Assembly (NCBI GenBank): GCA_904398675.1
Contig: CAJFPI010000009.1
Coordinates: forward strand, 1-9,612
DNA from: an uncultured Oscillospiraceae bacterium
Lineage (GTDB): Bacteria > Bacillota > Clostridia > Oscillospirales > Oscillospiraceae
DNA: 9,612 bases
Reading direction: 5' to 3'
The notes under the pieces are model-generated. The model saw only the letters and a program-made list of their open reading frames with translations. It was not told the DNA's origin and did no database searches. A program made the translations under genes and the position numbers. Shown here one piece after another: positions 1 to 6,185 of the stretch; position 1 is the first letter of the stretch, and every line of letters begins with the position of its first letter.

Positions 1-1
1 C

Positions 2-658
2 ACCGCGGCCGACAACCAGACCAGCGTGGAGGTCAACGTCCTCCAGGGCGAGCGGGAGATGGCCGCGGCCAACAAGAGCCTGGGCCGGTTCCATCTGGAC
101 GGCATCGCGCCGGCCCGCCGGGGCGTGCCCCAGATCGAGGTGACCTTCGACATCGACGCCAACGGCATTGTCAACGTCAGCGCCAAGGATCTGGGCACCG
201 GCAAGGAGCAACACATCACCATCACCTCCTCCACCAACATGTCCAAGGAGGATATTGACCGGGCCGTGAAGGAGGCGGAGCAGTATGCCGCCGAGGACGC
301 CAAGATCAAGGAGTCCGTGGAGACCCGGAACAACGCCGATCAGATGGTCTATCAGGCGGAGAAGACCCTGAACGAGCTGGGCGACAAGATCCCTGCCGAC
401 GAGAAGAGCAAGGTCCAGTCCGGCATCGACAACCTGAAGGAGAAACTCAAGGGCGACGACACCGCCGCCATCAAGGCTGCCACAGAGGAGCTGCAGCAGG
501 CGTTCTATGCCGTCAGCGAAAAGCTCTACCAGCAGCAGGCGCCCCAGGGCGACCCCAACATGGGCGGCCAGGGCGGTCAGAGCGACGGCGGCGCGTCCGG
601 CGGCGACTACTATGACGCGGACTACAAGGTTGTGGACGACGATGACAACAAGAAGTAA
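2..658 (+). CDS. dnaK: Chaperone protein DnaK (Hsp70), C-terminal part, truncated by the window start
   Basis: DnaK is the cytosolic Hsp70 chaperone: it binds exposed hydrophobic peptide stretches and releases them in an ATP cycle driven by DnaJ and GrpE. The reading frame is open from base 2 and shows 218 codons ending in TAA. What remains is the substrate-binding domain: the beta-sandwich (TAADNQTSVEVNVLQGERE, later VTFDIDANGIVNVSAKD), the helical lid from about NMSKEDIDRAV onward, a glycine-rich linker (MGGQGGQSDGG) and an acidic tail ending VVDDDDNKK. The ATPase domain, roughly the first 400 residues, lies upstream of the window. A GTG at 26 is an internal valine of the conserved beta-sandwich and not a start. 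dnaJ follows after 112 bp, the usual Firmicutes order, in which hrcA and grpE commonly precede dnaK (not visible here). Identification is very secure. Confidence 0.97.
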   Translation, partial: TAADNQTSVEVNVLQGEREMAAANKSLGRFHLDGIAPARRGVPQIEVTFDIDANGIVNVSAKDLGTGKEQHITITSSTNMSKEDIDRAVKEAEQYAAEDAKIKESVETRNNADQMVYQAEKTLNELGDKIPADEKSKVQSGIDNLKEKLKGDDTAAIKAATEELQQAFYAVSEKLYQQQAPQGDPNMGGQGGQSDGGASGGDYYDADYKVVDDDDNKK

Positions 659-672
659 GCGGATGAGATAAA

Positions 673-728
673 CCGGTGGGACGGGGGAGTTCTCCTCCGT
701 CCCATTGGGTCTGTCCAATAGATTTTTT
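673..728 (+). terminator. Long hairpin between dnaK and dnaJ with a displaced T-run (attenuator or mRNA-processing type)
   Basis: Bases 673-688 pair with 693-708 as a 16-bp stem (three G-U pairs, no mismatch) around a GTTC loop. The core is GGGACGG against CCGTCCC. Six T residues follow at 723-728, about 14 nt after the stem, which is farther than in a classical intrinsic terminator. A second short hairpin (ATTGG 704-708 with CCAAT 715-719) shares bases with the right arm and sits only 3 nt before the T-run, so the two are mutually exclusive. This could reduce read-through so that DnaJ is made at a lower level than DnaK, or stabilise the dnaK 3' end. The hairpin is visible; its function is inferred. 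Confidence 0.5.
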
Positions 729-770
729 AAGGGAAGAAAGGACGAGAGCACCTTTAGGAGGTGAGCGACT

Positions 771-1910
771 ATGGCAGAGCAGAAACGGGATTATTACGAG
801 GTGCTGGGCGTGCAGCGGGGCGCCTCGGAAGATGAGCTGAAAAAAGCCTACCGCAAGCTGGCGAAGAAATACCACCCGGACCTGAACCCCGGCGATGCGG
901 AGGCGGAAAAGCACTTTAAAGAGATCAACGAGGCTTATGAGGTCCTCAGTGACAAGGATAAAAGAGCAAGATATGACCAGTTCGGCCACGCCGGTGTGGA
1001 CCCCAACTTCGGCGCCGGCGGCGGCAGCTACGGCGGCGGGTTCGGCGACTTCGACTTCGGCGATCTGGGAGATATCTTCGGCTCCTTCTTCGGCGGCGGA
1101 TTCGGCGGCGCACGGCAGAGCCGCAACGGCCCCCAGCGGGGTGAGAGCATCCGGGTGGGGCTGACGATCTCCTTTGAGGAGGCGGCCTTTGGCTGCGAAA
1201 AGGAGGTGGGGATCGACCGCATCGACCCCTGCCCCACCTGTAAGGGCAGCGGCTGCGAGCCGGGGACCACGCCGGAGGTCTGCACCCAGTGCAACGGCAC
1301 CGGGCAGGTGCAGCAGCGGCGGCAGACGCCTATGGGCATCTTTGCCACCACCACCACCTGCCCCAAATGCGGCGGACAGGGCAAGATCATCCACAGCCCC
1401 TGCAAGGACTGCAACGGCACCGGGCGCCAGCGGCGGCGCAAGACCATCAAGGTCAACGTTCCCGCCGGCATCGACAACGGGCAGACCATCTCCCTCAGAG
1501 GGCAGGGCAACGCCGGCAAGAACGGCGGCGCGGCCGGCGACCTTCTGATTATGATTACTGTGCGGCCCCACCAGCTGTTCCGCCGGGAGGGCAGCAACGT
1601 CTACTGCGACGCGCCCATCACCTTCACCCAGGCAGTGCTGGGCGGCGAGCTGGAGATCCCCACCATTGACGGTAAGGTGAAGTACGACATCCCGGAGGGG
1701 ACCCAGACCGGCACCACCTTCCGCCTGAAGGGCAAGGGCATCCCCAGCATCAACGGCCGGGGGCGGGGCGACCAGTATGTGACGGTCCATATCGAGACGC
1801 CGAGGAACCTGAACCGGGAGCAGAAGGAGGCGCTGAAGAAATTCAGCGAGGCCATTGGAGAGGGCAACTACGAGGAGCGGAAAAACTTTTTTCGCAAATT
1901 CAAAAAATAG
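771..1910 (+). CDS. dnaJ: Chaperone protein DnaJ (Hsp40, type I)
   Basis: This co-chaperone delivers unfolded proteins to DnaK and stimulates its ATPase. The 379-residue length is typical. It has an N-terminal J domain (about 1-72) with the HPD motif at residues 35-37 that contacts DnaK. A Gly/Phe-rich linker follows (about 78-125, repeated GGGFGG/GDFDFGD patterns). The zinc-binding domain has four CxxCxGxG repeats: CPTCKGSG at 154, CTQCNGTG at 171, CPKCGGQG at 197 and CKDCNGTG at 211. The C-terminal substrate-binding and dimerisation domains run to about 350. The ATG at 771 is set by a strong TAGGAGGTGA site at 755-764. It lies downstream of dnaK and is probably co-transcribed with it, partly limited by the hairpin in between. 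All key residues are present. Paralogues such as CbpA lack the four-repeat zinc domain. Confidence 0.98.
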   Translation: MAEQKRDYYEVLGVQRGASEDELKKAYRKLAKKYHPDLNPGDAEAEKHFKEINEAYEVLSDKDKRARYDQFGHAGVDPNFGAGGGSYGGGFGDFDFGDLGDIFGSFFGGGFGGARQSRNGPQRGESIRVGLTISFEEAAFGCEKEVGIDRIDPCPTCKGSGCEPGTTPEVCTQCNGTGQVQQRRQTPMGIFATTTTCPKCGGQGKIIHSPCKDCNGTGRQRRRKTIKVNVPAGIDNGQTISLRGQGNAGKNGGAAGDLLIMITVRPHQLFRREGSNVYCDAPITFTQAVLGGELEIPTIDGKVKYDIPEGTQTGTTFRLKGKGIPSINGRGRGDQYVTVHIETPRNLNREQKEALKKFSEAIGEGNYEERKNFFRKFKK

Positions 1911-2026
1911 CAGCCGGACCCGGCCGGCATCCGGGCGTGCCGGATAAAGGACGCACTCGGTAATGATGGGACATCCCGCCGGCGGGGCGGCACTACAGCA
2001 GAAAACAGCCGGAAGGAGGCGCAGCT
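1911..2026. other. Gap between dnaJ and the DUF4015-like gene
   Basis: This 116-bp GC-rich gap has a small hairpin (ATCCGG 1929-1934 with CCGGAT 1940-1945) and a perfect 12-bp palindrome, CCCGCCGGCGGG, at 1975-1986. Neither is followed by a T-run, so no intrinsic terminator is supported. No convincing -35/-10 pair was found. The downstream gene may be read through from dnaJ, or use a promoter that cannot be recognised by eye. The far end holds the ribosome binding site AAGGAGG at 2013-2019 for the next gene. Confidence 0.4.
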
Positions 2027-3052
2027 GTGCGGAACAGGGGCTATAACAGCTATCGGGGGCGGTCCAGCGGCAAAAAAATTGCGCTGGTGGTGGTCCTGGT
2101 GGTATTGCTGCTGCTGTCAGCGGCCTACCTCCTGCTGCAGGACCGCATCATCTACCGCTCCGACGGCAGCATTGGCCTGGACCTGCCGTTTTTGCAGGGG
2201 GACCAGCTGCCGGCAGACGACGGAGAGAGCCTCCCGGTGGAGATTCTGCCGGATGATGAGGAGGATGCCCCAGGGGAGACAACGGCTCCTCTGCTGGCGC
2301 GGGAGGTCTCCGCTGCAGAGCTTACGGCGGAGACCCTTGCAGCTCTGCAGACAGAGGGATATAACGGCATCGTAGTGGAGATGAAGGGGTTTAACGGCAT
2401 GTTCGCCTACACCTCCGCCTATGCCACAAGCCAGGCCCTGGAGGAGAATGCGGTGTCTGCTGCGGCGGTGAAGGAGGCCCTGGAGGGGCATGGAGACCGG
2501 ACCGCCGTTGCCAAGGTGGATTGTTTCCACGACAGCTTTCATGCCTTTGCCGATATGGCGGGATCGGGGATCTGCCAGTCCAACGGCTACATCTGGTACG
2601 ATGAGCTCAGCTCCCACTGGATGGATCCGGCCAAGGAGGGGACGCAGACCTACCTCGCCGGCGTGGTGAGGGAGTGTGTGGATATGGGTTTTGATGAAAT
2701 CCTGCTGACGGGATTTACCTACCCTGCCGGCGGCGACCAGAGCCAGATCGATGACAGCGGCCGCACCATGACAAAGACGGAGGCGCTGGCGCAGTGCCTT
2801 GCAGCACTGCGGGAGGCTGCGGGGGAGGAAACGCTGCTGTCACTGCAGCTGAGTCAGGAAGAGCTCCTCTCCGGCAGGGACGAGGTATCCGGGATGGATC
2901 CGGCTGTCCTGCTGCCCTTGGTGGACCGGGTCTATGTCACAGAGCTGACGGATCGGGCCGCAGCAGAGTCGGTATTGGAAGAGTGCGGCAGCACGGCAGC
3001 GCTGGCAGAGGTTTCAGACGATGGAAACGGCGTGACGGTTTATTCAGAATAA
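2027..3052 (+). CDS. Membrane-anchored protein resembling putative glycoside hydrolase (DUF4015-type barrel), probably divergent
   Basis: This 341-residue protein has a basic N-terminus, one membrane segment (about 18-37, ALVVVLVVLLLLSAAYLLL), an acidic linker (about 60-85, rich in D and E) and an extracellular domain from about 90. The topology suggests attachment to the outer face of the membrane. The domain shows the outline of the DUF4015 putative glycosyl hydrolase barrel: GYNGIVVEMKGFNG at 111-124, RTAVAKVDCFHDS at 158-170, WYDELSSHWMDP at 190-201 and MGFDEILLTGFTYP at 220-233. In the family the last motif usually reads like GFDEI..DYVRFP; here the Asp and Arg are replaced, so catalytic activity is doubtful. 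The GTG start at 2027 is chosen because AAGGAGG (2013-2019) lies 7 nt upstream and basic residues directly precede the membrane segment. Family assignment rests on remembered motifs only. A role in the cell envelope is inferred, and no substrate can be named. Confidence 0.62.
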   Translation: MRNRGYNSYRGRSSGKKIALVVVLVVLLLLSAAYLLLQDRIIYRSDGSIGLDLPFLQGDQLPADDGESLPVEILPDDEEDAPGETTAPLLAREVSAAELTAETLAALQTEGYNGIVVEMKGFNGMFAYTSAYATSQALEENAVSAAAVKEALEGHGDRTAVAKVDCFHDSFHAFADMAGSGICQSNGYIWYDELSSHWMDPAKEGTQTYLAGVVRECVDMGFDEILLTGFTYPAGGDQSQIDDSGRTMTKTEALAQCLAALREAAGEETLLSLQLSQEELLSGRDEVSGMDPAVLLPLVDRVYVTELTDRAAAESVLEECGSTAALAEVSDDGNGVTVYSE

Positions 3053-3070
3053 ATACACGGTATTCGAAAA

Positions 3071-3103
3071 ATACATGTGGACAGGATCCCTGTCCACATG
3101 TAT
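3071..3103. terminator. Perfect 15-bp inverted repeat with 3-nt loop; likely terminator, possibly also an operator
   Basis: The left arm ATACATGTGGACAGG (3071-3085) and right arm CCTGTCCACATGTAT (3089-3103) are perfectly complementary around ATC. It begins 19 bp after the stop codon of the DUF4015-like gene, a normal place for a terminator. On the + strand it is followed by AT-rich sequence (ATAATTATATATA) rather than a clean T-run. On the - strand the right-hand flank reads through five T residues, so it would terminate better in that direction. No - strand gene that would need it is seen. Its right arm runs into a TATAAT box, so a repressor operator is an alternative reading. Confidence 0.55.
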
Positions 3104-3106
3104 AAT
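3078..3106 (+). promoter_or_regulatory. Candidate sigma-A promoter P1 embedded in the inverted repeat
   Basis: TGGACA (3078-3083, five of six matches to TTGACA) is separated by exactly 17 bp from a perfect TATAAT (3101-3106). Transcription would begin near 3113, giving a leader of roughly 270 nt before the ATPase operon. The -35 and the whole spacer lie inside the perfect inverted repeat, so any dimeric regulator binding there would cover the promoter. The match to consensus is strong. That it is used in the cell is inferred; a palindrome ending in TGTAT followed by AAT could also create this match by chance. Confidence 0.42.
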
Positions 3107-3209
3107 TATATATAAAGGATTTCAAGATTCGGAGATATAGACATGTTTTCAACACAAAACGGCGCATTTCACTTGATGGCCCAGAATTGACGGGGATTTT
3201 GCGGGGGTG

Positions 3210-3233
3210 ATGTCCCTGCAGGCTGTGGGACAT
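3210..3233 (+). repeat. Hairpin ATGTCCC/GGGACAT in the ATPase operon leader
   Basis: Seven perfectly paired bases (3210-3216 with 3227-3233) enclose a 10-nt loop that contains the palindrome core TGCAGG. It lies between the two candidate promoters, so it would be part of a transcript from P1 but only DNA for P2. Both arms contain the TGTCC/GGACA motif that recurs in this region. It could be an RNA structure or a dimeric protein-binding site centred about 40 bp upstream of the P2 -35 element. Confidence 0.35.
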
Positions 3234-3262
3234 GACAGGCAAAATGTCCAAAGAGAATAGCC

Positions 3263-3291
3263 TTGTTCCCGGAGGGAAAACATGGTATAGT
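3263..3291 (+). promoter_or_regulatory. Candidate sigma-A promoter P2 of the V/A-ATPase operon (extended -10)
   Basis: The -35 element is a weak TTGTTC (3263-3268). The spacer is 17 bp and the -10 is TATAGT (3286-3291), preceded by TG at 3283-3284, forming an extended -10 (TGGTATAGT) that can compensate for a weak -35. The predicted start is near 3298, leaving about 80 nt of leader before the first operon gene. This is the promoter nearest to the operon and the best candidate for its main start. Confidence 0.5.
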
Positions 3292-3380
3292 GAAAAAGAC
3301 AACGATTAGGCAAAATAGACGAAATTGGACAGAGCGGAGACGGAGTTTCCGGACATTTCTGAAAAAAGGGCGGTGAGACC

Positions 3381-3695
3381 ATGTCATTAGAAGCCATTGA
3401 AACCATCCGCGGAGTGGAGGATGCAATGGACAAAGCCAGAGCCGAGGCGCGGGCCGAGGGGCAGAGGCGCCTTGCAGATGCCAGACGGGAGGGGCAGGCG
3501 CTGCTGGAGCGGAGCAAGGCGGAGGCTGCGGCCCGGGCGGCCGAGCAGCTGCGTCAGGCCGATGCCGAGGGCGAAAAGCGCCGGCAGGAGATCCTGGCCC
3601 AGGCCCGGGGGAGCTGTGAACAGCTGACCCGAGACGCCGAAACCCGGATGGCGGAGGCTGTGCGCATGATTGCAGAAAGGGTGGTTGAGCGGTAA
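3381..3695 (+). CDS. ntpF: V/A-type ATPase peripheral stalk subunit, G/H family (NtpF/AhaH-like)
   Basis: This 104-residue, almost wholly charged coiled coil (A, E, R, K and Q dominate, with no predicted membrane segment or cysteine-rich motif) matches the small stalk subunit that pairs with subunit E. The pair holds the A3B3 head still against rotation. It is called NtpF in Enterococcus hirae, AhaH in archaea and G in eukaryotes. Heptad-like segments such as RAEARAEGQRRLADARREGQ run through most of the protein. The ATG at 3381 has a near-consensus site, AAAGGGCGGTGA, ending at 3376. Its TAA (3693-3695) overlaps the ATG of subunit I by one base, suggesting translational coupling. Sequence alone cannot separate this coiled coil from other stalk-like proteins, but first place in an operon of E. 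hirae order (ntpF-I-K-E-C-G-A) makes the call firm. Confidence 0.88.
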   Translation: MSLEAIETIRGVEDAMDKARAEARAEGQRRLADARREGQALLERSKAEAAARAAEQLRQADAEGEKRRQEILAQARGSCEQLTRDAETRMAEAVRMIAERVVER

Positions 3696-5650
3696 TGGCC
3701 ATTGTCAAAATGAAACGGATCCGGCTGATCGCTTTGGCCAGGGACCGGGAGACGCTGCTGGCGGATCTGCTCCATGTGGGATGCGTGGAGGTCAGCGAAC
3801 CGGAGGAGGCCCTGCATGACCCTGCTTATGCCGGACTGCTGCGGCGCGATGGTTCCCGCCTGGGCGAGGCCAAAGAGCAGCTGGGCGCCCTCAAGCAGGC
3901 GATTGATACGATCAACCGGCTGGCGCACCAGAAGGGCGGGCTTTTTACCCCCAGGGAGCTGATGGCGGAGGACGCCCTCCTCAGCGCCGACGCGCTGAAG
4001 AAGGCGGTGGAACTGGCGAGGACCGTCAACGACGAGGCCAAGGCGGCGGCCGCCTGCAGCGCCCGGGCTACCCGGCTGGAGGCTGAGCGGCTGAGTCTTA
4101 TACCCTGGGAGGGCTGCGACCTGCCGCTGGAGGAGACGGGGACGAAGACGGTCTCTGTCCTTCTGGGCACGGTCCCCAGCGCTGTGGACTTTGAGACCAT
4201 GGCGGGGGCGGTGGAGGAGGCGGCCGGGGCCGTCCAGGTGACGCTTTTGAGCACCGACGGGCAGCAGCACGCTGTGGAGGTGCTGGTCCACAAGAGCTGT
4301 GAGGCCGAGGCCATGGAGGCGCTGCGGACCTTCGGCTTTGCCTTTGCCCAGATGAAGAGCCTGACCGGGACGGCCCGGGACAATATCCTCCGGCTGGAGA
4401 CGGAAAAGAAGGATGCAGAGCAGGAGCGGGAGCAGCACCTGGCGGCCATCCGGGCGCTGGGCGGACGAAAACGGGAGCTGCAGATCGCTACCGACCGGGT
4501 GCAGCAGGTCATTGCCAAGGAGAGCGCCAAGGAGCGGATTTTGACCGGCGGCGCCATCCTCTATCTGGACGGCTGGTGTTCCGCGCCGGAGGTAAAGGAT
4601 CTGGAGGAGGTTCTTGGCCGGTACGACTGCGCCTGGGAGCTGAGCGATCCGGACCCGGATGAGTACGCCAAGGTGCCTGTGCAGCTGCGCAACGGGCCCC
4701 TGACCCGGCCGCTGAACATGGTGACGAATATGTACGCCCTGCCGGTCTATGGCACAGTGGACCCCAACCCCCTGATGGCGCCGTTCTTTATCCTCTTTTA
4801 CGGCATCATGATGGCGGATATGGGCTACGGGCTGCTGATGATCCTGGGTTCTGTCTTTGTGCTGAAGAAAATGCGGCCCAAGGCTGGCATGCACGATTTC
4901 TTCGCGCTTTTGGGCCTGTGCGGCGTCAGCACCTTTATCATCGGCGCCCTGACCGGCGGCTTTTTCGGAGACTTTCTGCCCCAGCTGGCCCAGCTCATCA
5001 ATCCCAACACCACCTTTACCGCCCTGCCCGCCCTGTTCACGCCCCTGGAGGACACCATGGCCATCCTGGTGGGCTCCCTGGTGCTGGGCTTTATCCAGAT
5101 CATCACCGGGCAGATCGTGAGCTTTGTGAAAAAGTGCCAGGGCGGCCACGCCTGGGACGGCATCTGGGACGAGGGGCCCTGGTGGGTCATTTATCTGGGC
5201 GTTGGACTGATGGTCCTGGGCGTCGGCAATGTAGCCGGCTATCCGGCGGTGCTGATCGTGGGGATTTTGATGCTGGTCTACGGATCGACCCGCAATGCCA
5301 GGGGCATCGGGAAAATCGGCGCCTTTGTGGGGGCGGTGTATAACGGAGCCACCGGAATCTTCGGCGATGTGCTTTCCTATGCACGCCTGATGGCCCTGAT
5401 GCTCTCAGGCAGCATTATTGCCAGCGTCTTCAACACCCTGGGCGGCATCACCGGCAATGTGGTGACCTTCGTTCTCATCTCCATGGTAGGCAACGCGCTG
5501 AACTTCTCGCTGAACCTCCTGGGCTGCTATGTCCACGATCTGCGGCTTCAGTGCCTGGAGTTTTTCAAGACCTTCTATCAGGACGGCGGAAAGCCCTTCC
5601 GCCCCCTGGCGATCAATACAAAATATGTAGATATCAAGGAGGAAAACTGA
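3695..5650 (+). CDS. ntpI: V/A-type ATPase subunit I (a-subunit homologue, ion channel stator)
   Basis: Subunit I provides the half-channels through which Na+ or H+ reaches the rotating K ring, and ties the peripheral stalks to the membrane. The 651-residue length is usual. Residues 1 to about 355 form the cytoplasmic domain with alternating alpha/beta and a long coiled coil (about 210-280). The membrane part starts at PNPLMAPFFILFYG (about 357) and has eight hydrophobic segments. The essential arginine that faces the proteolipid carboxylate is R564 in GDVLSYARLMALM. A second conserved motif, YVHDLRLQCLEFF, carries R617, followed by the typical ending YQDGGKPFRPL. Just before this, family members usually have His in a GHxLN-like motif, but N600 stands there (GNALNF). 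I recall this consensus only approximately. The start codon overlaps the previous stop as TAATG. The next gene begins 1 nt after the TGA. Confidence 0.96.
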   Translation: MAIVKMKRIRLIALARDRETLLADLLHVGCVEVSEPEEALHDPAYAGLLRRDGSRLGEAKEQLGALKQAIDTINRLAHQKGGLFTPRELMAEDALLSADALKKAVELARTVNDEAKAAAACSARATRLEAERLSLIPWEGCDLPLEETGTKTVSVLLGTVPSAVDFETMAGAVEEAAGAVQVTLLSTDGQQHAVEVLVHKSCEAEAMEALRTFGFAFAQMKSLTGTARDNILRLETEKKDAEQEREQHLAAIRALGGRKRELQIATDRVQQVIAKESAKERILTGGAILYLDGWCSAPEVKDLEEVLGRYDCAWELSDPDPDEYAKVPVQLRNGPLTRPLNMVTNMYALPVYGTVDPNPLMAPFFILFYGIMMADMGYGLLMILGSVFVLKKMRPKAGMHDFFALLGLCGVSTFIIGALTGGFFGDFLPQLAQLINPNTTFTALPALFTPLEDTMAILVGSLVLGFIQIITGQIVSFVKKCQGGHAWDGIWDEGPWWVIYLGVGLMVLGVGNVAGYPAVLIVGILMLVYGSTRNARGIGKIGAFVGAVYNGATGIFGDVLSYARLMALMLSGSIIASVFNTLGGITGNVVTFVLISMVGNALNFSLNLLGCYVHDLRLQCLEFFKTFYQDGGKPFRPLAINTKYVDIKEEN

Positions 5651-5651
5651 C

Positions 5652-6143
5652 ATGTTGGCAGAATTCATCAATCAATTCGGAGGCTTGGGCCTGGCATTTC
5701 TGGGCGCGTCGCTGGCGGTGGGGCTGTGCTGTGTGGGCTCCGCCCGGGGGACCGGTCTCGCCGGCGAGGCGGCCACGGGGCTTTTGAGCGAAAACCCGGA
5801 GCACTTCTCCAAATGCCTGATTCTGCAGGTTATCCCCGGCACCCAGGGCCTCTACGGCCTGGTCATCTGGTTCTTCGTGCTGTTTGTCATCGGCGTGTTC
5901 TCCGGCGGCATCCAGGAGCTGACCATCACCCAGGGCCTCACCATCCTGGTGTCCTGCCTGCCCATGGCCATGGGCGGCTACCGTTCCGCTATCTACCAGG
6001 GCCGGGTGGCCGCGGCGTCCATCAACATGGCCGCCAAGCAGCCTGACGACTGGTCCAAGGGCATCATCCTCTGCGTGGTGGTTGAGTTCTACGCCATCTT
6101 GTCCCTGCTGGCGTCCATCCTGCTTTTGATGAATGCGCTTTGA
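5652..6143 (+). CDS. ntpK: V/A-type ATPase subunit K (16-kDa proteolipid, Na+-binding rotor ring)
   Basis: This 163-residue, very hydrophobic protein has four membrane helices arising from two fused hairpins. Copies form the rotor ring that carries ions across the membrane. It closely resembles Enterococcus hirae NtpK, including ILQVIPGTQGLYG and IYQGRVAAASI. The four side chains that hold Na+ in NtpK (T64, Q65, Q110, E139) correspond to T64, Q65, Q116 and E145 here. The N-terminal hairpin has no ion-binding carboxylate, so there is one site per four helices. A few extra residues lie in the loop and helix around GGIQELTITQ. The predicted coupling ion is therefore Na+. The ATG at 5652 is preceded by AAGGAGG (5636-5642). 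It is the only gene in the operon part seen here with a full consensus site, fitting the high copy number of K. Confidence 0.96.
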   Translation: MLAEFINQFGGLGLAFLGASLAVGLCCVGSARGTGLAGEAATGLLSENPEHFSKCLILQVIPGTQGLYGLVIWFFVLFVIGVFSGGIQELTITQGLTILVSCLPMAMGGYRSAIYQGRVAAASINMAAKQPDDWSKGIILCVVVEFYAILSLLASILLLMNAL

Positions 6144-6185
6144 TGGGCGACACACCCAACTGGAGAAAGGCGGTAAAAGGCATAC

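Larger units (their letters stand above)
3053..3380. other. Regulatory intergenic region upstream of the V/A-ATPase operon
   Basis: This 328-bp stretch has no convincing gene. It is clearly richer in A+T than its neighbours, as expected for a control region. From left to right it holds a perfect inverted repeat (3071-3103), a TATAAT box touching its right arm (3101-3106), a possible 15-codon leader frame (3143-3190), a hairpin with 7-bp arms ATGTCCC/GGGACAT (3210-3216 and 3227-3233), a second promoter candidate (3263-3291) and the start site of the ATPase operon. The pentamer GGACA or its complement TGTCC occurs seven times between 3079 and 3355. The function of these repeated sites is unknown. 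Confidence 0.7.

Noticed and set aside
513..1790. Long open frame on the - strand over dnaK/dnaJ
   Set aside because: It lies antisense to clear dnaK and dnaJ coding sequence, has a low-complexity A/G/L/P composition and no recognisable domain. Such frames are common opposite GC-rich genes.
1975..1986. 12-bp palindrome after dnaJ as terminator
   Set aside because: No T-run follows, and a self-complementary GC run of this size is expected in DNA this GC-rich.
3187..3215. Promoter using TTGACG at 3187-3192
   Set aside because: The -35 is good, but the bases 17 nt downstream (ATGTCC) do not resemble a -10.
3554..5149. 531-codon - strand open frame opposite the G/H-type subunit and subunit I
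   Set aside because: It mirrors the codon pattern of subunit I, is rich in H, Q, G and R and matches no family. It is a by-product of high GC at third positions.
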